From: Atrichornis clamosus
Taxonomy: Eukaryota > Chordata > Aves > Passeriformes > Menuridae
Assembly (NCBI GenBank): GCA_013400975.1
Contig: WBMZ01012048.1
Span: 33,081 to 97,080 of the forward strand
DNA length: 64,000 bases
Direction of reading: 5' to 3'
In this document: piece after piece, positions 1 through 14,413 of the stretch
Position numbering within the stretch: the stretch's first letter is position 1
How the letters are laid out: each line of letters begins with the position of its first letter
Program-made: the position numbers and the translations under genes
Notes under the pieces: model-generated
Seen by the model: only the letters and a program-made list of their open reading frames with translations
Told to the model about the DNA's origin: nothing
The model's database searches: none

Positions 1-2189
1 TATATTCTCTGCCCTGCTGAAAACAGTTCAGGAGGAAGAGAGAGCGTGAAGCCGCGAACTTGGCCAGAGTTTCCTTTGTTCATTGTCCAGGTGTTCTAAC
101 TAAGGAGGTACTTTCCAAAACTCTCCCAGCAGGTTTTGAAGAAATCATACTTCAGATGGCAGCCCCCAGGTGTGCTGCTGCTTTGCTGCTCTCCTGGCAG
201 TATAATGGCAGAAAGCATCTTAAGAGGCACTCTAGATTTCCCTCTGGGCAGTTTATATGGGGAACTGCTGCTAGATCCTGTGTCATGCTGTGGGATGATT
301 TGGTATGGACTGGCCCTGACAGAGGATCAATACAGGCGTAATTGAGATGTGCTTCAGCATGTTTGTTCACTGCAATTGTTACAGCACTGTGGCTATGAGT
401 TAGTTATCAATCCTGGCAAGCCATGGAGAAGAGCCTCCTTTTCTGTGAATGCTGCTTTCTGTGAACTGCCTCAGCGGAAAAGACCAATGAACTATTAAGC
501 ATCCATCTTCAGATGTGAAGATCAGAAATCCCCTTCCTCACTCTCCTTTTTAGAGGAGTAAAAGAGCAACTCCAGGCCTCTTACTTCTCCCTGCCTTGAA
601 GGAAGGGCAAATAAACCTTATCTTTTAGTTTTCTGTCATTACTTTTTTTGTAGGAAAACGGAAGGAAGGAAAAAAATTAGGAGTGCCATGCCTTGTAGCC
701 TGCCTTATGTTGTGTTGGGTGACAGTGCTGTCATTCCTATTGAATGGTATGGGCACAGGGGCCTGTTGAGATCGAAGAGGGTCTGTCTAGTAGTGCTGTT
801 TCTCGCCTTGAGCATCTGAGGGCAAACCCCAGCCAAGCACCAGGTACCTCCTCCTTTGCCATCCACGTATCACTTAGTGAAGAGAGCACTAAGTGAACTG
901 GGGGGTGAGCAAGTGGAAATGCCATGGATTGGGTGTCGCAGCAGTCGCCTGGGGTTGATGCGACCTGTGAAGCCCCATGGGAACAGGCAGGGCTATGGAA
1001 GCAGGCTGTACCCCACCACCTGTCCTGCTTTTGCTTGCTCTGAGGAAGCAGAAGCAGGCACAGGCTGAGTGCCATGTGTGAGCCTTGCGGCTGGGAGGGT
1101 GATGAATAGAGAGAAGGATTAGTGCTTGCAGCAAATCTCCCGTCTCGTTATAAACAAGGCCCTGAGGTGGGTCTTTTACCAAAAACATGCTGGCTATTAT
1201 CAGCAAATCTCCCAGAACTGTTTCAAAACACAACCTCTGCTCCACCCCAGACCACCAAACAGTAATTCCTGCGTGCAGTCGCATTGCTCCCACACTGCAA
1301 AATTGAAAGACCACCAGCTAGGCCAGAAGGGCCGGTTTTCCAAGCCCAGGGCTCTCTGTCCTCAGGAAGGTCACACTGGGGGAGCACTAACAACCCTGCA
1401 GCTGAGGCACCCACTCCAAAACCTGGTGCTACTCCACAAGATCCCAAGTCGTGCCTCCACATTAATTTGTCCTGGGGTGTGGCTCGACTCCATAGCTGTC
1501 AGACATCTCCCTCGGGAAGGCATGTGCCCAGCGGAGATGCCCCGCTCTCACACAAGGGTAGTCGGGATGAATGGCTCAGACCCTGTGTCACATGTTTGGA
1601 TGGTTAGTCATAGCTGCGGGAGCTTCCACAGAAGCCTACTGACAGGAATTCCTTAGGTGGGTGTGCTTCCAGGCACTTCAGTGTTAGTAAGGAACCTGAA
1701 TTTTGATCCTTTTCCAATGCTAATCCCCAAGGGAGCAAATAGAAATAAATTGCCTTTAAGCCCTCATTGTCTCCGTGATCACAGTCCCCAGATGGACTGG
1801 GTGGAGGCATTCAGCTGGTTTAAACCCGTTATCATAGGAACCATAGCTAATGGGCTCCAAGTTTTCACACTCTTCATGCCCAGCGCCCTGGAGTGTTTGC
1901 TCAGAAAAGAATCCCACTACATCCACAAATGTCAAGTGGGCAGTTCCTGGGCAAATCTGCTCTTAGAGGTGCCTTGAGGAATTCAAAGCTTCTGAGTGAA
2001 AGCTGTTCTATGGCCATAGCACTTTCTTTTCCAAATGATTTAATTCTTAATTGTATTAAATGACAACTTCAAAAAATGCTTTCTTCCCATTCTGGTTTCT
2101 GACTGCCCTGGAAACCCACTGCCTCAGTCAGCTTCCCCACCACTCAAATACATCTATTTCTCACTCAGGAGGCACCACTGAATGACTGA
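1..2189. other. Intergenic, no supported feature
   Basis: Overlapping open frames occur on both strands around 740-1980, the longest being 176 codons at 1126-1656 (+). None shows recognisable domains, splice context or codon bias that separates it from chance in moderately GC-rich sequence. Confidence 0.6.
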
Positions 2190-2410
2190 CCCACAAGTCA
2201 TAGGGCCAGAGGGGACTTCAGAATTCACAAAATCCATCCTTCTGCCACAAAAGGTCAGTTTAGCTTCTTGTTCATTCATATAGTAATTATCCACAGGCCC
2301 AGCCTGAGCCGCACCCATTCCTGGCCGTATTGGGCTAAATACTCTTTCAGTCTCTTTTAAACTCTTGAAACGGTGCAGGGGCGGGCTGAGTTCCTGCAAC
2401 AGGAACCAGA
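2190..2410 (-). mobile_element. Possible old CR1 fragment
   Basis: CAAGTCATAGGGCCAGAGGG, CATCCTTCTGCCACAAAAGG and GTCAGTTTAGC resemble the reverse complement of an old amniote CR1 3' region. Similarity fades after about 2260. Confidence 0.45.
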
Positions 2411-5400
2411 GTGTGGTGCCAACAAACAGGCTTTGCTGCGCTGCCTTTCTCAGACCTCAAAAATAGTTCAGATTTGACCACAGGATGCAAACCGTAACAG
2501 ACAGATGAAATGAGAGAACTGGTGAAGAAGAGGAGGGAAATAAAGAGGGGGTGGTTGTGTGGAAAAAGGGAGGTTAAGAGGGAAAATTGCCAGTCTCTGC
2601 AATCCTACACTTCCCATCAGTGCCTCTACCTCCTCGACACACCCTACCATGCAGCCCGTGGTGCTCTTAGCAATTCCACCAGCTCCCCAACTTCTCCTCG
2701 CAGTGCTCCCCACTCCAGGGTCTGTGCTGCCAAGGAAGGTGTAGCACGCATTTCTACCTATCATGTGGCTTTGCTTAAGAACTGGGGCTCAGCTTCAGCC
2801 TCAGGAGCTGGGACCCCCACAGAAAAAGAGAGATTGTCTCCATTGTACCCCAAAGTCTGCACCTTTGGGGCCTCTAAGTCTTCACTTGGGAATGATTCCT
2901 ATTGTTTTAAATTAGAGCTTGGCAAACTAATGACAAAGAGGAGAGAGACAAGCAGAAATATTCGAGCTCCAGAAAAACTGAGCAGGCAGCCTTAATTCCA
3001 AACAGGCATTTTTCCACATTTGTAAAGAATGCTACTCCAAAAGCACACAACAGCTACTGAGCCTGGACTGGCCCAGGTTGGGCACCCTGTGCCTGCACCC
3101 TGGCTGCACATGTCCTGGAGGTGAATATAACATTGCTGCTGCCAGCGCTCCAGGATTGCAACCAGGGTGCCTTGCAATGGCCCTTTGCCCTGTAAGGCAC
3201 CTGGATTTCAAAGCAAGAGATGAAAATTAAGGTGCATCCCATAGCCAGCTCGAGTGCCAAGAGGAAGAGAAGTGAAGCAGCAGAGTAGACAGGCATACTG
3301 GTGCTGCTAGGAGAAGGGAGCAGCCACTGAGGGAGAAAAGTTGGTGAGGATTTTCGAGAGCAGCTCTTACCTTGTGGGCTGGGGCCGGTGCTAGCACCTG
3401 TGGAAGAAGGAGCGTGCTGCGCTGCAGCCCCGATGTCCTGGAGTGCGGAGCTGGAGTGAAGGGGAGTGACCTGGTGGTGGTTTAAGTTTCCTCCGGTGGT
3501 GTGGGAGGGTGGTGTCTTTCCACTCTGTTTTAAAGGAGTTACTATGAATCAGACTGCCTTTAAAGAGAAGGAAAAAAAAAAAAAATTAATGAGCTACGCC
3601 CTGCTTTGTTGGCAGGGAGTCAAGAGTCTCTGGGAGGAAACCAGCGATTCAAAGAAATCTGTGCAGGGCTGCTTCTGACTCAGTGTGCAGTACTGAGACC
3701 GCAGCCTGGAAAAACGACTGACGCTGATCCAGCTGAGTAAGAGAGGCCCACAACAGCATCTGTTTATAAAACTGAACTTCTGGTTGTCATAAAAAGAATG
3801 TATAGTTACAAATGTGGCAACAGGACTTCAACAATACAATCACTCAAACAAACAGTGGGTTGGCAGGGGGGATCCCGAGGCTGGATGAGTCACCACGTCC
3901 CCTCCCTGTGCTGCACGGGGAGAAGTCGCTGAGGTTGACAGCATGGGAGAATTCAAATCGGAACAGTGGGGTTGTTGGCATGGCCAAGACTTTTGGGAAT
4001 ATATCAAGGAGCAGAGATGCTCAAAATGCAGCTCTGGTCTGGTGGTGACTCTGGAGCAAGTTGGCCAGATGGTGGTGGTTTGCTTCCACAGAGAGAGAGC
4101 AGGAAAGGAACAAGAAATAAGGAGTTTGTTATTCTCAGTTTTCTGAGGTCAGCATTTCTTGCCATCTTAAAGAGTTCTAAAAATAGATCCTTTACATTTG
4201 CAGAGAATTGGCTGTTGGAGTTTTCTCATGGATGCTTCAGGCAAGATTGAATGGGGATGTGCTTAAGATGTGGGTGAAAGGGGAAGAAGTTGGTCAGAAA
4301 GCATCCGTGTTAAAAATGTGATCCATATTGTAAGAGTCTGCTTCCGTAAGGAATCAACCCTGTCTTTGCAGAGGCCCAGCAAGAGATAAGCAGATGCTGA
4401 CAAAATACCTGGCAAAGGCCTTTCCCACTTTAATGAGGATGACATTGGATTGCCTTTATCTGAAAAACAAAGATGGTTCTCTTTGAAATTTATACAGATT
4501 AAAAGATCTTGCTGGTTTTCAGATTATTCCTTCTGTCTGGTGTTATTGATATGTGTCTGGTCTAATTTTGGACCATAGCAACCTGCTTAAAAACAGAGCT
4601 ATGGATAAAATAGCAGCAAAGATGACACATATGGTGGTCAAAGACAATCCTGGGGGAATTTTCCACTAATGGAAAATAAAGACCGAGTCTTTTTTCCTCA
4701 AGGATAGAATAAGCCTAACTGTATTTAATACCTATGGGTTAGAATGTGCTTCTTGTTGATATATATAAATATAATATTCAGAGAAAGGAAAGTTTATTTG
4801 CTTGTTGTGCAGAAGAAGTTGACATTTGCATTGAGCTGCACTATCCATTTGCCCTGCTCTGTTCCCCTGGCAGAGTTTATTGGAGAGAGGGATGCTCAGC
4901 TCCACACAAAATCTAGAGTGCAGGATCCCAAAGCAAACTCTGAGGACCAGAGTTCAGCTGTGATGAAGTATCCTCTGCCCCAGGCCTGTTCACAACTGAC
5001 TGTCCACCTGTCAGAGAGCAGCTGCCTGTCCAATTACAGAATTGCTTATCTGAGACCCAGCAGCCAGAGCACCTGCATCAAGAAGACACTCACATGGGGT
5101 AATAACAGTGGAGCCCCCTGAGAGGTTGGGTATGAAGTGAGCCATGACTGGCAAAGCATTATTTGTCCAGAGAGAGCAAACTAGTTTTGTACAAACTGCT
5201 CTCTAGCCTGGGAGGCCATGACAGGCAATGGCCAATATCAGAGGCTTCACAGGGCGGCAGAGGTGTTCTGCAGCATCAGCGTCAGCTTGCCCACTGGAGC
5301 ATTGCTTTCTAGCTCTCCATCTGGAAGTGTTGGTGCCTAGCCAAGAAAAGTAACTGGACAAGCCACATAGGCTGTGACGGTGGCCCCGGAGAAGCTCTGA

Positions 5401-8400
5401 TATCCTGCCAACCACTGGCTTCATCCCTGCTGCTAGACCTGCCAAGCCAGGCATGAGAGGGGCTAACAGCACGTGCCAAGTGAACAAGAGCATGGATAGA
5501 TGCTCCCGTTTGGGAGCAATGCTGCAATGCTGCACGTCAGCAAGATGACGGTTCAAGCAAGAGAGGGTATCCCCCTAATGTCAAGGTACAATGAGGTCAG
5601 GGACGAGTTCAGTTTCCACTGAGCAGATCGATCGCTCACTGGGATATTTCCACCTTTCATCTGGATACAGGGAAAGGGTAGAAGTGGGAGAACTTTCTAC
5701 TAATAGGTAAAGATAGGAGAAAATTTTAAATTGATAAGATTTATCATGCTTTCTGTAGCTATTTGTCTGTGAATGAAGGGTTAGCCCAATAAATCTTTAT
5801 GTGTGTGTGACGGAGAACCAGCTCTATCCATTCATCTAGAGAAGAGGCTGATCTTTCTCTGTGCCTGCAGCAACTTCTGCCTTTAGGGTGTGTGTTTTTC
5901 ATAAGGCAGGTTGCAATAGGAAACCCATGACATGAAAAGTCATCATGAGATCAAAAGTCTAAAGCATTCTGCAGGTTTGACACACTAAGGTTGAATTAGC
6001 TAAGATCCCCACACCATAATCCATGGTGTCCCTTGACCTAAGCATCACTGATTTCACAGCCTTTTCTGAATGCCTGCAGTCTGCTAACAGGAGGTGGTCA
6101 GGTCAAGCCATGAGAATTTAAAGCGTGAAAATCTGGATTAGCATTTCCACAGGCAGTGAGAGGGTGAAGCTTTCCCATGCGTGCCATGCCTTTGCTGAAG
6201 TTCTTCCCAAACAAGCAGCTTGCAGCTGCTGTAACTCTGCTTGTTTTGCCATGCCCTACACATTTGCAGACATTACTACTGTCTGTGAACAGTAGCCCTT
6301 GGCGTTAAGGATGAGTGTCCACAGTGACATTAGATAAGACAAAAATTAAGTCTTCGAAAGCCCAGATCAAAGGAGGAACAGATGATAACAACTGGGAGAT
6401 GGGGCATGGAGTTAGGGGTGGGGGATGCATGGGCAGTCTTGGCTGGAAACATCTAGAACAGATTATTTCTAGAGAGTGAGAGTGCCAGGAGAAATGGGCC
6501 ATGCTTGGTCTGTCTGCAGCTTCTGCAGATGTGAGAATCTATGCTTGGGAAAGTTCTATAGCTGAGTTCCCATGCTCACTGGGATGCTTTCAACAGGAAT
6601 TAAACTATATGCTGTTTGGATGTGCTTTTCTGGCTAAGTATCTGCAAACACATATTGCATATTAAGCACCCCTCAGTCTAAATAGCATGTCTTTCTACCT
6701 AAAGTGTTCCTCTCTTATATGTGCTATTTATTCTGTGCATCATCTTGCTGGCTGGTTGCAGGACAAATGGAAGTGATATGGTCCATGATGTTCATTACTT
6801 CTACACTTGTCATGACATGGAGAAGGCAGGGTTGAACCTCAGCTAGTGTATGCATTTAAAGAAATAGAAACCAGCAAGTTTCATACTGCTCTGTAGTGGT
6901 GAAACTGATGTCCTTGTGTGTGTATTGTGGGGTTATCCATGTGGTACAATAATTTGCAGAGACATAGGATACATCTCAGAGCCATATGATAAACTGCATT
7001 TGTCATGCCTGGCTGTGCAGGACTTCAAATGTGAGCAGTCATTCACTGGAGAGGAAAGGGCGGTGGTTCCCTTATTTGTAGCTTCACTCAGTTTTGAGGA
7101 AGCAGATATTGGAGGTCCCACCTCTGTGGTTTTGGTCATTTCTCTAATGTGTCTTGTCATGTTCCGGTCCCTCCAAGGACTGCTAGATGTCCGGTATTTA
7201 GGGCAGCGGACTTTACAAGCTCAATGGTACAAGAAAATGGTGAATTACAGTCAATGCTGAACAGATGTAACTCTTCCTGTGCACAGTTTAGTTTTTCTTT
7301 TGGGTTGTTGGTTTGGTTTGGTTTGGTTTGGGGTTCTTTTATGTTGGGGATGATCTCTGTCCTAAATTCTTTAGTAAACTGTATGAAGAAAAAAAACCTA
7401 CAGAAACATCTGTATCTGATTTTTCCAAAATCACTTGGATTGCCACACTGACTGATCTTTTGAAAGTGCATGATAAGTATTGAATAGAAAATGCCTTGAG
7501 TTTATAGTATTTGTGCAGGAATGATTTGTCACAAAGCTTTAGCAGGCAAAAACTGAAATAGTTCCCTCCAGGACTTTAGCATTATTTGTGGGATCTCTGA
7601 CAGAATGCATTCCCCACATCTTACTTATCACATCTGGGAAGACCCAAAAGTTCTCTTGTTTCTTAACAGGAATAAAAAATTAGTATGGGCATGAGATAAG
7701 GAGACAATTCCTATCATAACTTCATAGTGATTGGAATTTAGTTTTGTCCTCCCATGTGGAAAGGGTCATACACTTTGTTCTTATGTCAGAAAGGGAGACG
7801 TGATTCTGCTGTGCCGTGGGTGGACTGGCATCTCACACTGCCTGACAATCACATTGTGGTCGCTGCAGAAGATTCTGCAAGATTGGGTATGTGGTAATCC
7901 ATTTGTAACTGGTGGAGGGGTTTGAACTAATTTTCAGGGGGACGGATAGCCCAATGGTGCCTTACCTTCCCGGGTGCTGTTGGACGGCTGAATGTGACCC
8001 TCAGGCTGAGCTTCTGAACACATGGAGGAGGCAGCATGAACTAGCTGGTGCTAGGAATAGAGACCTGAACCTGGGAAAATTTAGCTTTTTTTCTGTGTTC
8101 TGATGTCAAAGAAGGTGTCAGCCTTCTGATGAAGGCAGCCAAGATGAGAGCCAACTGAAATGTGGTGGTCTTCCCCTGCTTTTATTAGAGCAGGAAAACT
8201 GCAGTCCCCATCTCATTTTTCTTTACTTTAACCTCCATCTTCTTCTCTTCTTTTTTTCCATTGGAAAAAGCCCAGCTGAAGGTATTTGTTTGTAATGTGC
8301 AAATGGTACCACTGGTGTGGCAGACCCATCTGAGCTGTCACCTTCCACAAGAACCTCTCCCACACCACATCAAAGAGATGGTGATTGGTGGTATTCTCCA

Positions 8401-11400
8401 TCTGCACATGAAGGCCTTTCTCGTGCATTCTGGTAACCAAAGAGGTTTTCTTTATTGCTCTCTCCTGCTCCTGGTTCACTTCTAGCTCTGTCTTCTGTGA
8501 CTGTTGTACTATGAAGTACATGCTACTAATTGCTTCACCAACAGGTTTTACTATGTTAGTGGAGGAAAAAAATCCTACAAGCACCAAGAAATAGCGTAAG
8601 TTGACAGTGCTTTACTCTTCTCCTTCCATTCAGTGGCAACAAAGTGGATTAGCTGCTTGACCATCCTGCATCCTGGATTGCAACTGTGTTGATTGTCCGT
8701 AGAAATGGACCTTGGCTAAGAGGCCAAGGCAAGGACAGGTGCCATTTCCACTGTGGTTGAGGTTTCATAATGGGATGTATTTCTGTTTATCTGCTGCTCC
8801 CATGAGCTGTTTGCATGTGTTAGTTCTACTTAAGATTTGCTGGACTTTCTTAGAGCAGATGTTGGTGTCCTGAGAAAATTTTAGGATCTCTTTTTGCCGC
8901 CAGAGGTAAGGTTTGGAAGGCACATGAAGACTTCTGTACCTGCTTCTCACTCTCTGCAACATCTTGCTTTTTTGAATCTCAGGATGCATTTATTTAAGTA
9001 ATGTTGTAGTGTCACAGACTTTACAGATATTCAGGAAGAGTGGTAGTCTGGGAAGGTAGACGGCAGAGACTGCAAGGGACCTGGCATTATTGACAAACCA
9101 AGCAGGCAGACCACTTTCTCAACTGAATGGAAAGAAAAGCCCAGGGGAGGCTTGCTAGTGGTTACCTGTACTGATTTCCCAGTGAGGAGAAGGTTTCATG
9201 GGAGGGAGAAAAGCACCAAGTTCAATGAATAGTGAGGAGGAAGGAGAAGAAAAAAGGGAGGTGTAGCTGAGGTAGAAAGGCAGGCTGGACATTGACAAGG
9301 TCAGGGCAGGACAGAGAGGGCTGAACACCATGGGCAATGCAGCCAATAAGGATAACGCCTCTGAGCTCCAAGTCCCTGAACAAAGTGCAGAGAGCTGGCA
9401 GGAGGCTGGGAAGTCCTCTCCTTCCTGTTGCTGTTGCATGGAAGAGGGAGGGGACAATCTCTAGGGTTTTTTCATTCCCTGACAGAGAGGGAAATGATTC
9501 CCGTGACTGCAGAGCAATGGTTCCCTTCTGAAAGAGGAAGCATCTACTCGTGTCACACTCTGGGCCAGCTTCTGAGTTGATTTGCAGCAGGACAAACCTG
9601 GAACAACTTGCATTGACTTCATGGCAGTCTTTCTGATTAATGAATCAGGGATTGAAGCAGTGCCACCATGTCAAGAAAATGGTGGTAAACACAGAATCTG
9701 TGAGGAGGAAAACCTCTTACCACAGCACAAAGACTGAACATTTAACCAAGCTCTCTCTCCTTCCTTGCTGCCTGCTCTCCTTGCTTCTTGCCAGCTCTTC
9801 ATTGGACTTTTGAGAAAGAACATAAATTATTCTTTGCTCCCTGTTCCCTGTCTGTGCCTTATGCATTCACAAACACAAAAATTTTCATGACTCCATTCCT
9901 TCTCCTTTTGTAATGTACAGTCACCACTTGCATGTCTCCCTCGTGCTTGAGGCAGGATATGGGCAGGAAATAATAACACAAGATTCAAACTGAAAAAATG
10001 CAAGCCTATTATCTGGGGGAAAATAAATTCAAAGTTAGCTATTCAGAGGGTGTGAACCTTTGGGACTTGTAAGAGAAATAAAGCTGGAAGCAACTAGCAG
10101 GGACAGCAGACAGAGTTCTGGAGAAGAGTTACAACGTGATATAGCACCTAGCACAGAACAACAAAATGTCATTTAGAGCTCTTCAGATGCTGATGTCCCT
10201 CTCACGTCCACAAATCTCAGAGGTATATTTCACTCCCTATCAGAGATGCCCTGTCAGTGGTAATGACAGTGGAAGTTAAAGGTTTCCATTGCTTAGAGGA
10301 TTTCCCTTGAATCCTATGACAAGACATCTCTCTAAGTGTAGTCACAACAGTGCTGTGGGACTGAGGAACTGCCTGGATGGTCTACAATACTTTCATATCA
10401 GTCAAAGTCAGAGGCATCGTGTCCCTGTGCAGCTCCATACTGGGAATATGGGGGAAGATATGAGCTAGCGAGAGGGAGGAGAAAGGGAGCACCCACCACA
10501 TTGCCAGGCTCTGAGGGTGATTGATAGCACAAATGATTAAAAGCCTGGGGTTTTTTATTTCAAGTGTGCTTATGAAGGGTGATGCTTTGTGAATGTGAAC
10601 AAAAATCAGCAAAATGTCTCAATGTCACAAAATGATTGCTTGAATTTGGTAGGTGTGTCTGAACACCTCCATCCCTGTGAGATATATGACAAAAAAGTGA
10701 GACTTAGTGAATTGAAGCAAAGGACATGACACTAGTACAGAGTGTTCACAGGTGAAGAATAAGGACTCTTGGAGGTGAACTGAAAAAATGCAAATTTTGA
10801 ACCTTGGACTGAAGCTTGAGATTTGCCCTAAAACTGTTGGTCCTGCCTTGCTGAAAACAAATGTTACCTCTCCTGTGATATGCAAAGGAATGGGTCTACT
10901 TTATAACACTCATCAAAATTGGACTAGAGCGTAAAACTGAGCTCAATGAGGCACACGCCGAAAAACCTGCAATGATAGCTTTGTGGTGGCCAAATTTGGT
11001 ATGAATGATGAGTTTTCTGGGTTAAGAGAAGCACAGAGGAGCAAGGGACACCATCATCTTCATCACTTCCAGAAGAACAGAGCAAAAGTCTTCTGAGTGC
11101 AGAGTCTGATCCTCTTCACAATGCTGAGTGTGTTGGGCTGAGCAGTGTGCAGGCAGCTGACAGGCCACTCCAATGTCCTATTTCTATTATTGCAGCTAAA
11201 GAGGCAGTGAGACACATGTCAGCAACTCCTATGTGGTACTTGAGTTACATCTCTCAAAGCTGGTTATACTCCTTAAACTGCTTATGTTTTCTACAGATGA
11301 CGGGGAAAGAGGCCCTTCTGACTCATGAACCACTTGCAGAACAGCTACTCCCACCAGATCACCACCAGCTCCATCTGGCTGGCTGCAGAATCCTTTTCTC

Positions 11401-13549
11401 TATAAGAAAAGTGGTCAGGGTGACAGGGAAAGGAGGTATTAATGTCCTTTGAACTCTCCAAATGTTGCAGCAAGGATGGACTCACTGTGAGTCAGAAGCA
11501 GTAGTGTGGCAGGGCAGATCAGCTCTCTTCAGGCAATGAACACTTATGGGCTGCACTGCTGCTTATGGAGGTTCCTTGTGCTGCCTCCCATCCACTTGTT
11601 CCAATCTAGTGCTGTCGCCTTCATGACTCAATGCAGAGGTGATATCCGTGCCACGGGAAAAAAAGTGGGCATAATGAAACTCTGAAGGTTAAGAGAGATC
11701 TCTGCATGTCACAGCCACCAAAATAAGTGATTGCCGAGTGAAAGCAGGATGGAAATGTCAATGACAAATGGAAGCTGCAAAGTCTTCGGTAGCTGATGTG
11801 CAGCCTCATGTCTCAGAGGGGTTTTACTGTTGTCTCTGCTGTCCCCTTTTGGGGGAGCAGGATACGTGGCTGTGCTGGAGACGTGAATTCCCAGCCTTTC
11901 TCTTTGTTGGAAACTGATCTCGCCCAATACTCATACAAGTGGCAACTAACGGATGGTTCTCCTTCCCACTGTGTCCCAGCAACAGCTGATGCGGCTCACC
12001 AGTGTGGGTCACTGCGTATGCACTGTGTCCCTCCCAAAATGCCTGGAGAGAGTTGCCAAGCTGAGAGGCTCTGAGTCACAGAAGATCTGTGGAGGTTTCT
12101 TTTCCCAGGAGTCTCTGCAGGCAGGCTGCTGCTCAGCCTGTGCCTTGCTGGGTACTATGTGCTACTTGTAGAGCTGAGTTCTTAAAACATGAAAGGCCAG
12201 CTTGTCACTGTAATTTAAAAATCCTTTTGCCGTCTAGGGAAATGTCAGCAGGCAGAAACAAGTAATGGGAGGGCTTGACCCAGACACAAAGAAGCTTCTG
12301 TTTTCTGCCTGTCCTGGCTGTCAGTGGTGTTAGGTTGCTCACTGCTGCTCAGGAAAGCAGCTCTGGAAATTCTCTGCCTTCCACGAAGACTGAAGACATG
12401 TGAAGTGAAATGCCTCTGCCTGAATAAACACCTGCCAGACTGTCATGGGAAGAGCTGGGCTGCTGAAGTACAGCAGGGCAAGGACTGGCGCCAGGCCCAA
12501 ACTGGGAGTCGAGGAGAATCCTCTGGCAAAGCTGACACCTTGTTTTTCCACCTTCAGGTGTAATCGATACCCAGGTGCTGGAGTGACTAAACTTGCCCGC
12601 TGTTGCTGCCACTGGTTCAGCTGCACCAAGCAGTGTGCAGGAATAGAGGGAGGGGATGGGTGTGAGAGAAATTCCTGTCTCAAGAACTACAGAGGCATTT
12701 TCATGCCTGGGATACTTTCCTATTTGCTTTCCCCCAAAGTGGCCTCTCTCACCTTGGAGACAGTGTGGCACCTGAAACCATGGGGCACATGACCCTGAGG
12801 TTATTGGCAGCTGCAAAGTCAGGAGCAGAAGGCATATTTTGCAGTTCAGAATCGCAGCTGGGGAATTCTGAGGGACTGAATGTGGAGGAGTTGGGGTGTA
12901 TCAGAAGAGGATATCAGGGTGACCTCCTGGCTGAGCCTGTGGTTTGGCAGAAGAGAGTGGTGGGTGTGCTGTGCCTGCACTTGGCCCACTGGTCTGTTGC
13001 TGATCCATCCTACTCTTGGTAGATGGCTCAAGTAGGATCCTGTGTACAGCCCCGTTCACAGCTGATGGAAGCTTGCCCAAGGCATCCTGGCCTGCCTTCA
13101 CTGGCCCCATAGATGAAGGGAAGGGACACATCAAGAATGTTTCAACTCAATGGAGGTGAGGAGTTGCAGTGGAATGGTGCAGATCTGCACCCTATCCTCC
13201 ACTGGTGTGGATAGCCCCAACCTTCCCTGTGCAGTAACTCTGATTTTCCTATGCAGCCTTCAGATCCCCTGGAACTCAGTAACAGAAACCAATCAGCATC
13301 TGTGTTCAGTTTCTTGCATCCCTGTGTTTGCTTGATTTAAGGTCCAGGTTGTGTGAAAACAACTAGGTCTAGTTATCACGAAGTGTCCTCACATACCTGT
13401 TGTCTGAGCACACTGCATCTGTAAGGGCTGGTGCCAGGCCCTCCTGTGCACTGGACCAGTCTCAAAGGCAAGCCCTGGCTCTGGAGGGCTCTGTAAATGG
13501 GATCATAAGTAAGAAAACAAGCGCCAACCCGAGCACTTCAAATGGTCAG
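2411..13549. other. Intergenic, no supported gene
   Basis: This is mostly unique non-coding sequence with one short TTTGG array. Two minus-strand open stretches at 8228-8587 and 8765-8989 sit next to each other and are discussed as a possible pseudogene. The 12.3-12.8 kb interval is open in several frames on both strands, which points to base composition and not to a gene. Confidence 0.55.
7309..7333. repeat. Simple repeat (GGTTT)n
   Basis: About five tandem copies of a TTTGG unit. Confidence 0.85.
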
Positions 13550-14413
13550 TCTCGACAAAGAGCTCATCAGAAGGACCTCACAGAGCTCTGTGGTAGCACT
13601 AGTGCTATTCAACACACTTGTTATGGTCTGGACAGGAACATGAACAGCAAGTTAATAGTTTGCTTGTGTCCCACAATTATTCCAGAGAGGCAATATAAAG
13701 CTGACTGCAAAGGATTGCAGAAAATCTCCTGGCACTGAGTGGCTGGGCACTCCCTGGCAGATGAAATTCAGTGGTGGCAAATGCAAGGGAATTCCACTAG
13801 GAAGAAAACAGTTTGGCCATACAGATATATTGAATGTCTCTAAGTCAGCTGCTACCAGCAGAGAAAGAAATTCTTGGATTCATTGCAGATAGGCTGCTGA
13901 AAACAGTCTCTCAAGTCTCTGTCAAGGTCAAAAAACCAAAGAGAAATGTTAGGAATGAGTACAGAAGAAACAAAGAACATGATTATGCTTCTGTGTACTT
14001 CATGGTCTGCTGAAAGTTTGAAAGTTGTGAGTGCTTCTGGTTACTACATTGAAGAGCATAAAGAAACACTAGTAAGAGAAGAGAAGAGATCAACAATGAT
14101 CAGAAGTAGGAGACAGTTTCTGGGTAAACACAGATTGCTAATCTTGAAGAAGAGATGCCTGAAAGGGAATCACAAATGGTATGGAGAATGTCAACAAAGA
14201 ACTAAAATTCATGCAGTTCCATATCACAAAAACTACTGGCACTTGATAAACTGGTTAGGCAACAGGTTTAAAATAAACAAACTACAGACTTTTCCACGTA
14301 GGCATCAAGGAATAATGGATCTCTGCCACAGACTTGGTGGAAGACAATCCATGAAGGGGTTTGGCACACCTATGCAGCATATTTTCTTTGGAGACTTGAA
14401 TGCAACAGCATAG
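13550..14413 (+). mobile_element. Decayed CR1/L3-like LINE, reverse transcriptase 3' part
   Basis: Sense-strand landmarks of the CR1 ORF2 end appear in order: CACTAGTGCTATTCAACACA, TGGCAGATGAAATTCAGTG, AAGAAATTCTTGGATTCATT, GTCAAAAAACCAAAGAGAAATG and GGCAACAGGTTTAAAATAAA. A 155-codon open frame at 13946-14413 lies inside it and is a by-product of decay, not a gene. Confidence 0.75.

Noticed and set aside
1126..1656. 176-codon plus-strand open frame
   Set aside because: It overlaps open frames on the other strand, has no recognisable domain, signal or splice context, and its composition looks like translated non-coding DNA.
12339..12816. Overlapping open frames of 114-155 codons on both strands
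   Set aside because: Several frames are open at once, which indicates local base composition. No motif or splice logic supports one over the others.
13946..14413. 155-codon plus-strand open frame
   Set aside because: It lies wholly within a decayed CR1/L3-like LINE and is not in a functional reverse transcriptase frame.
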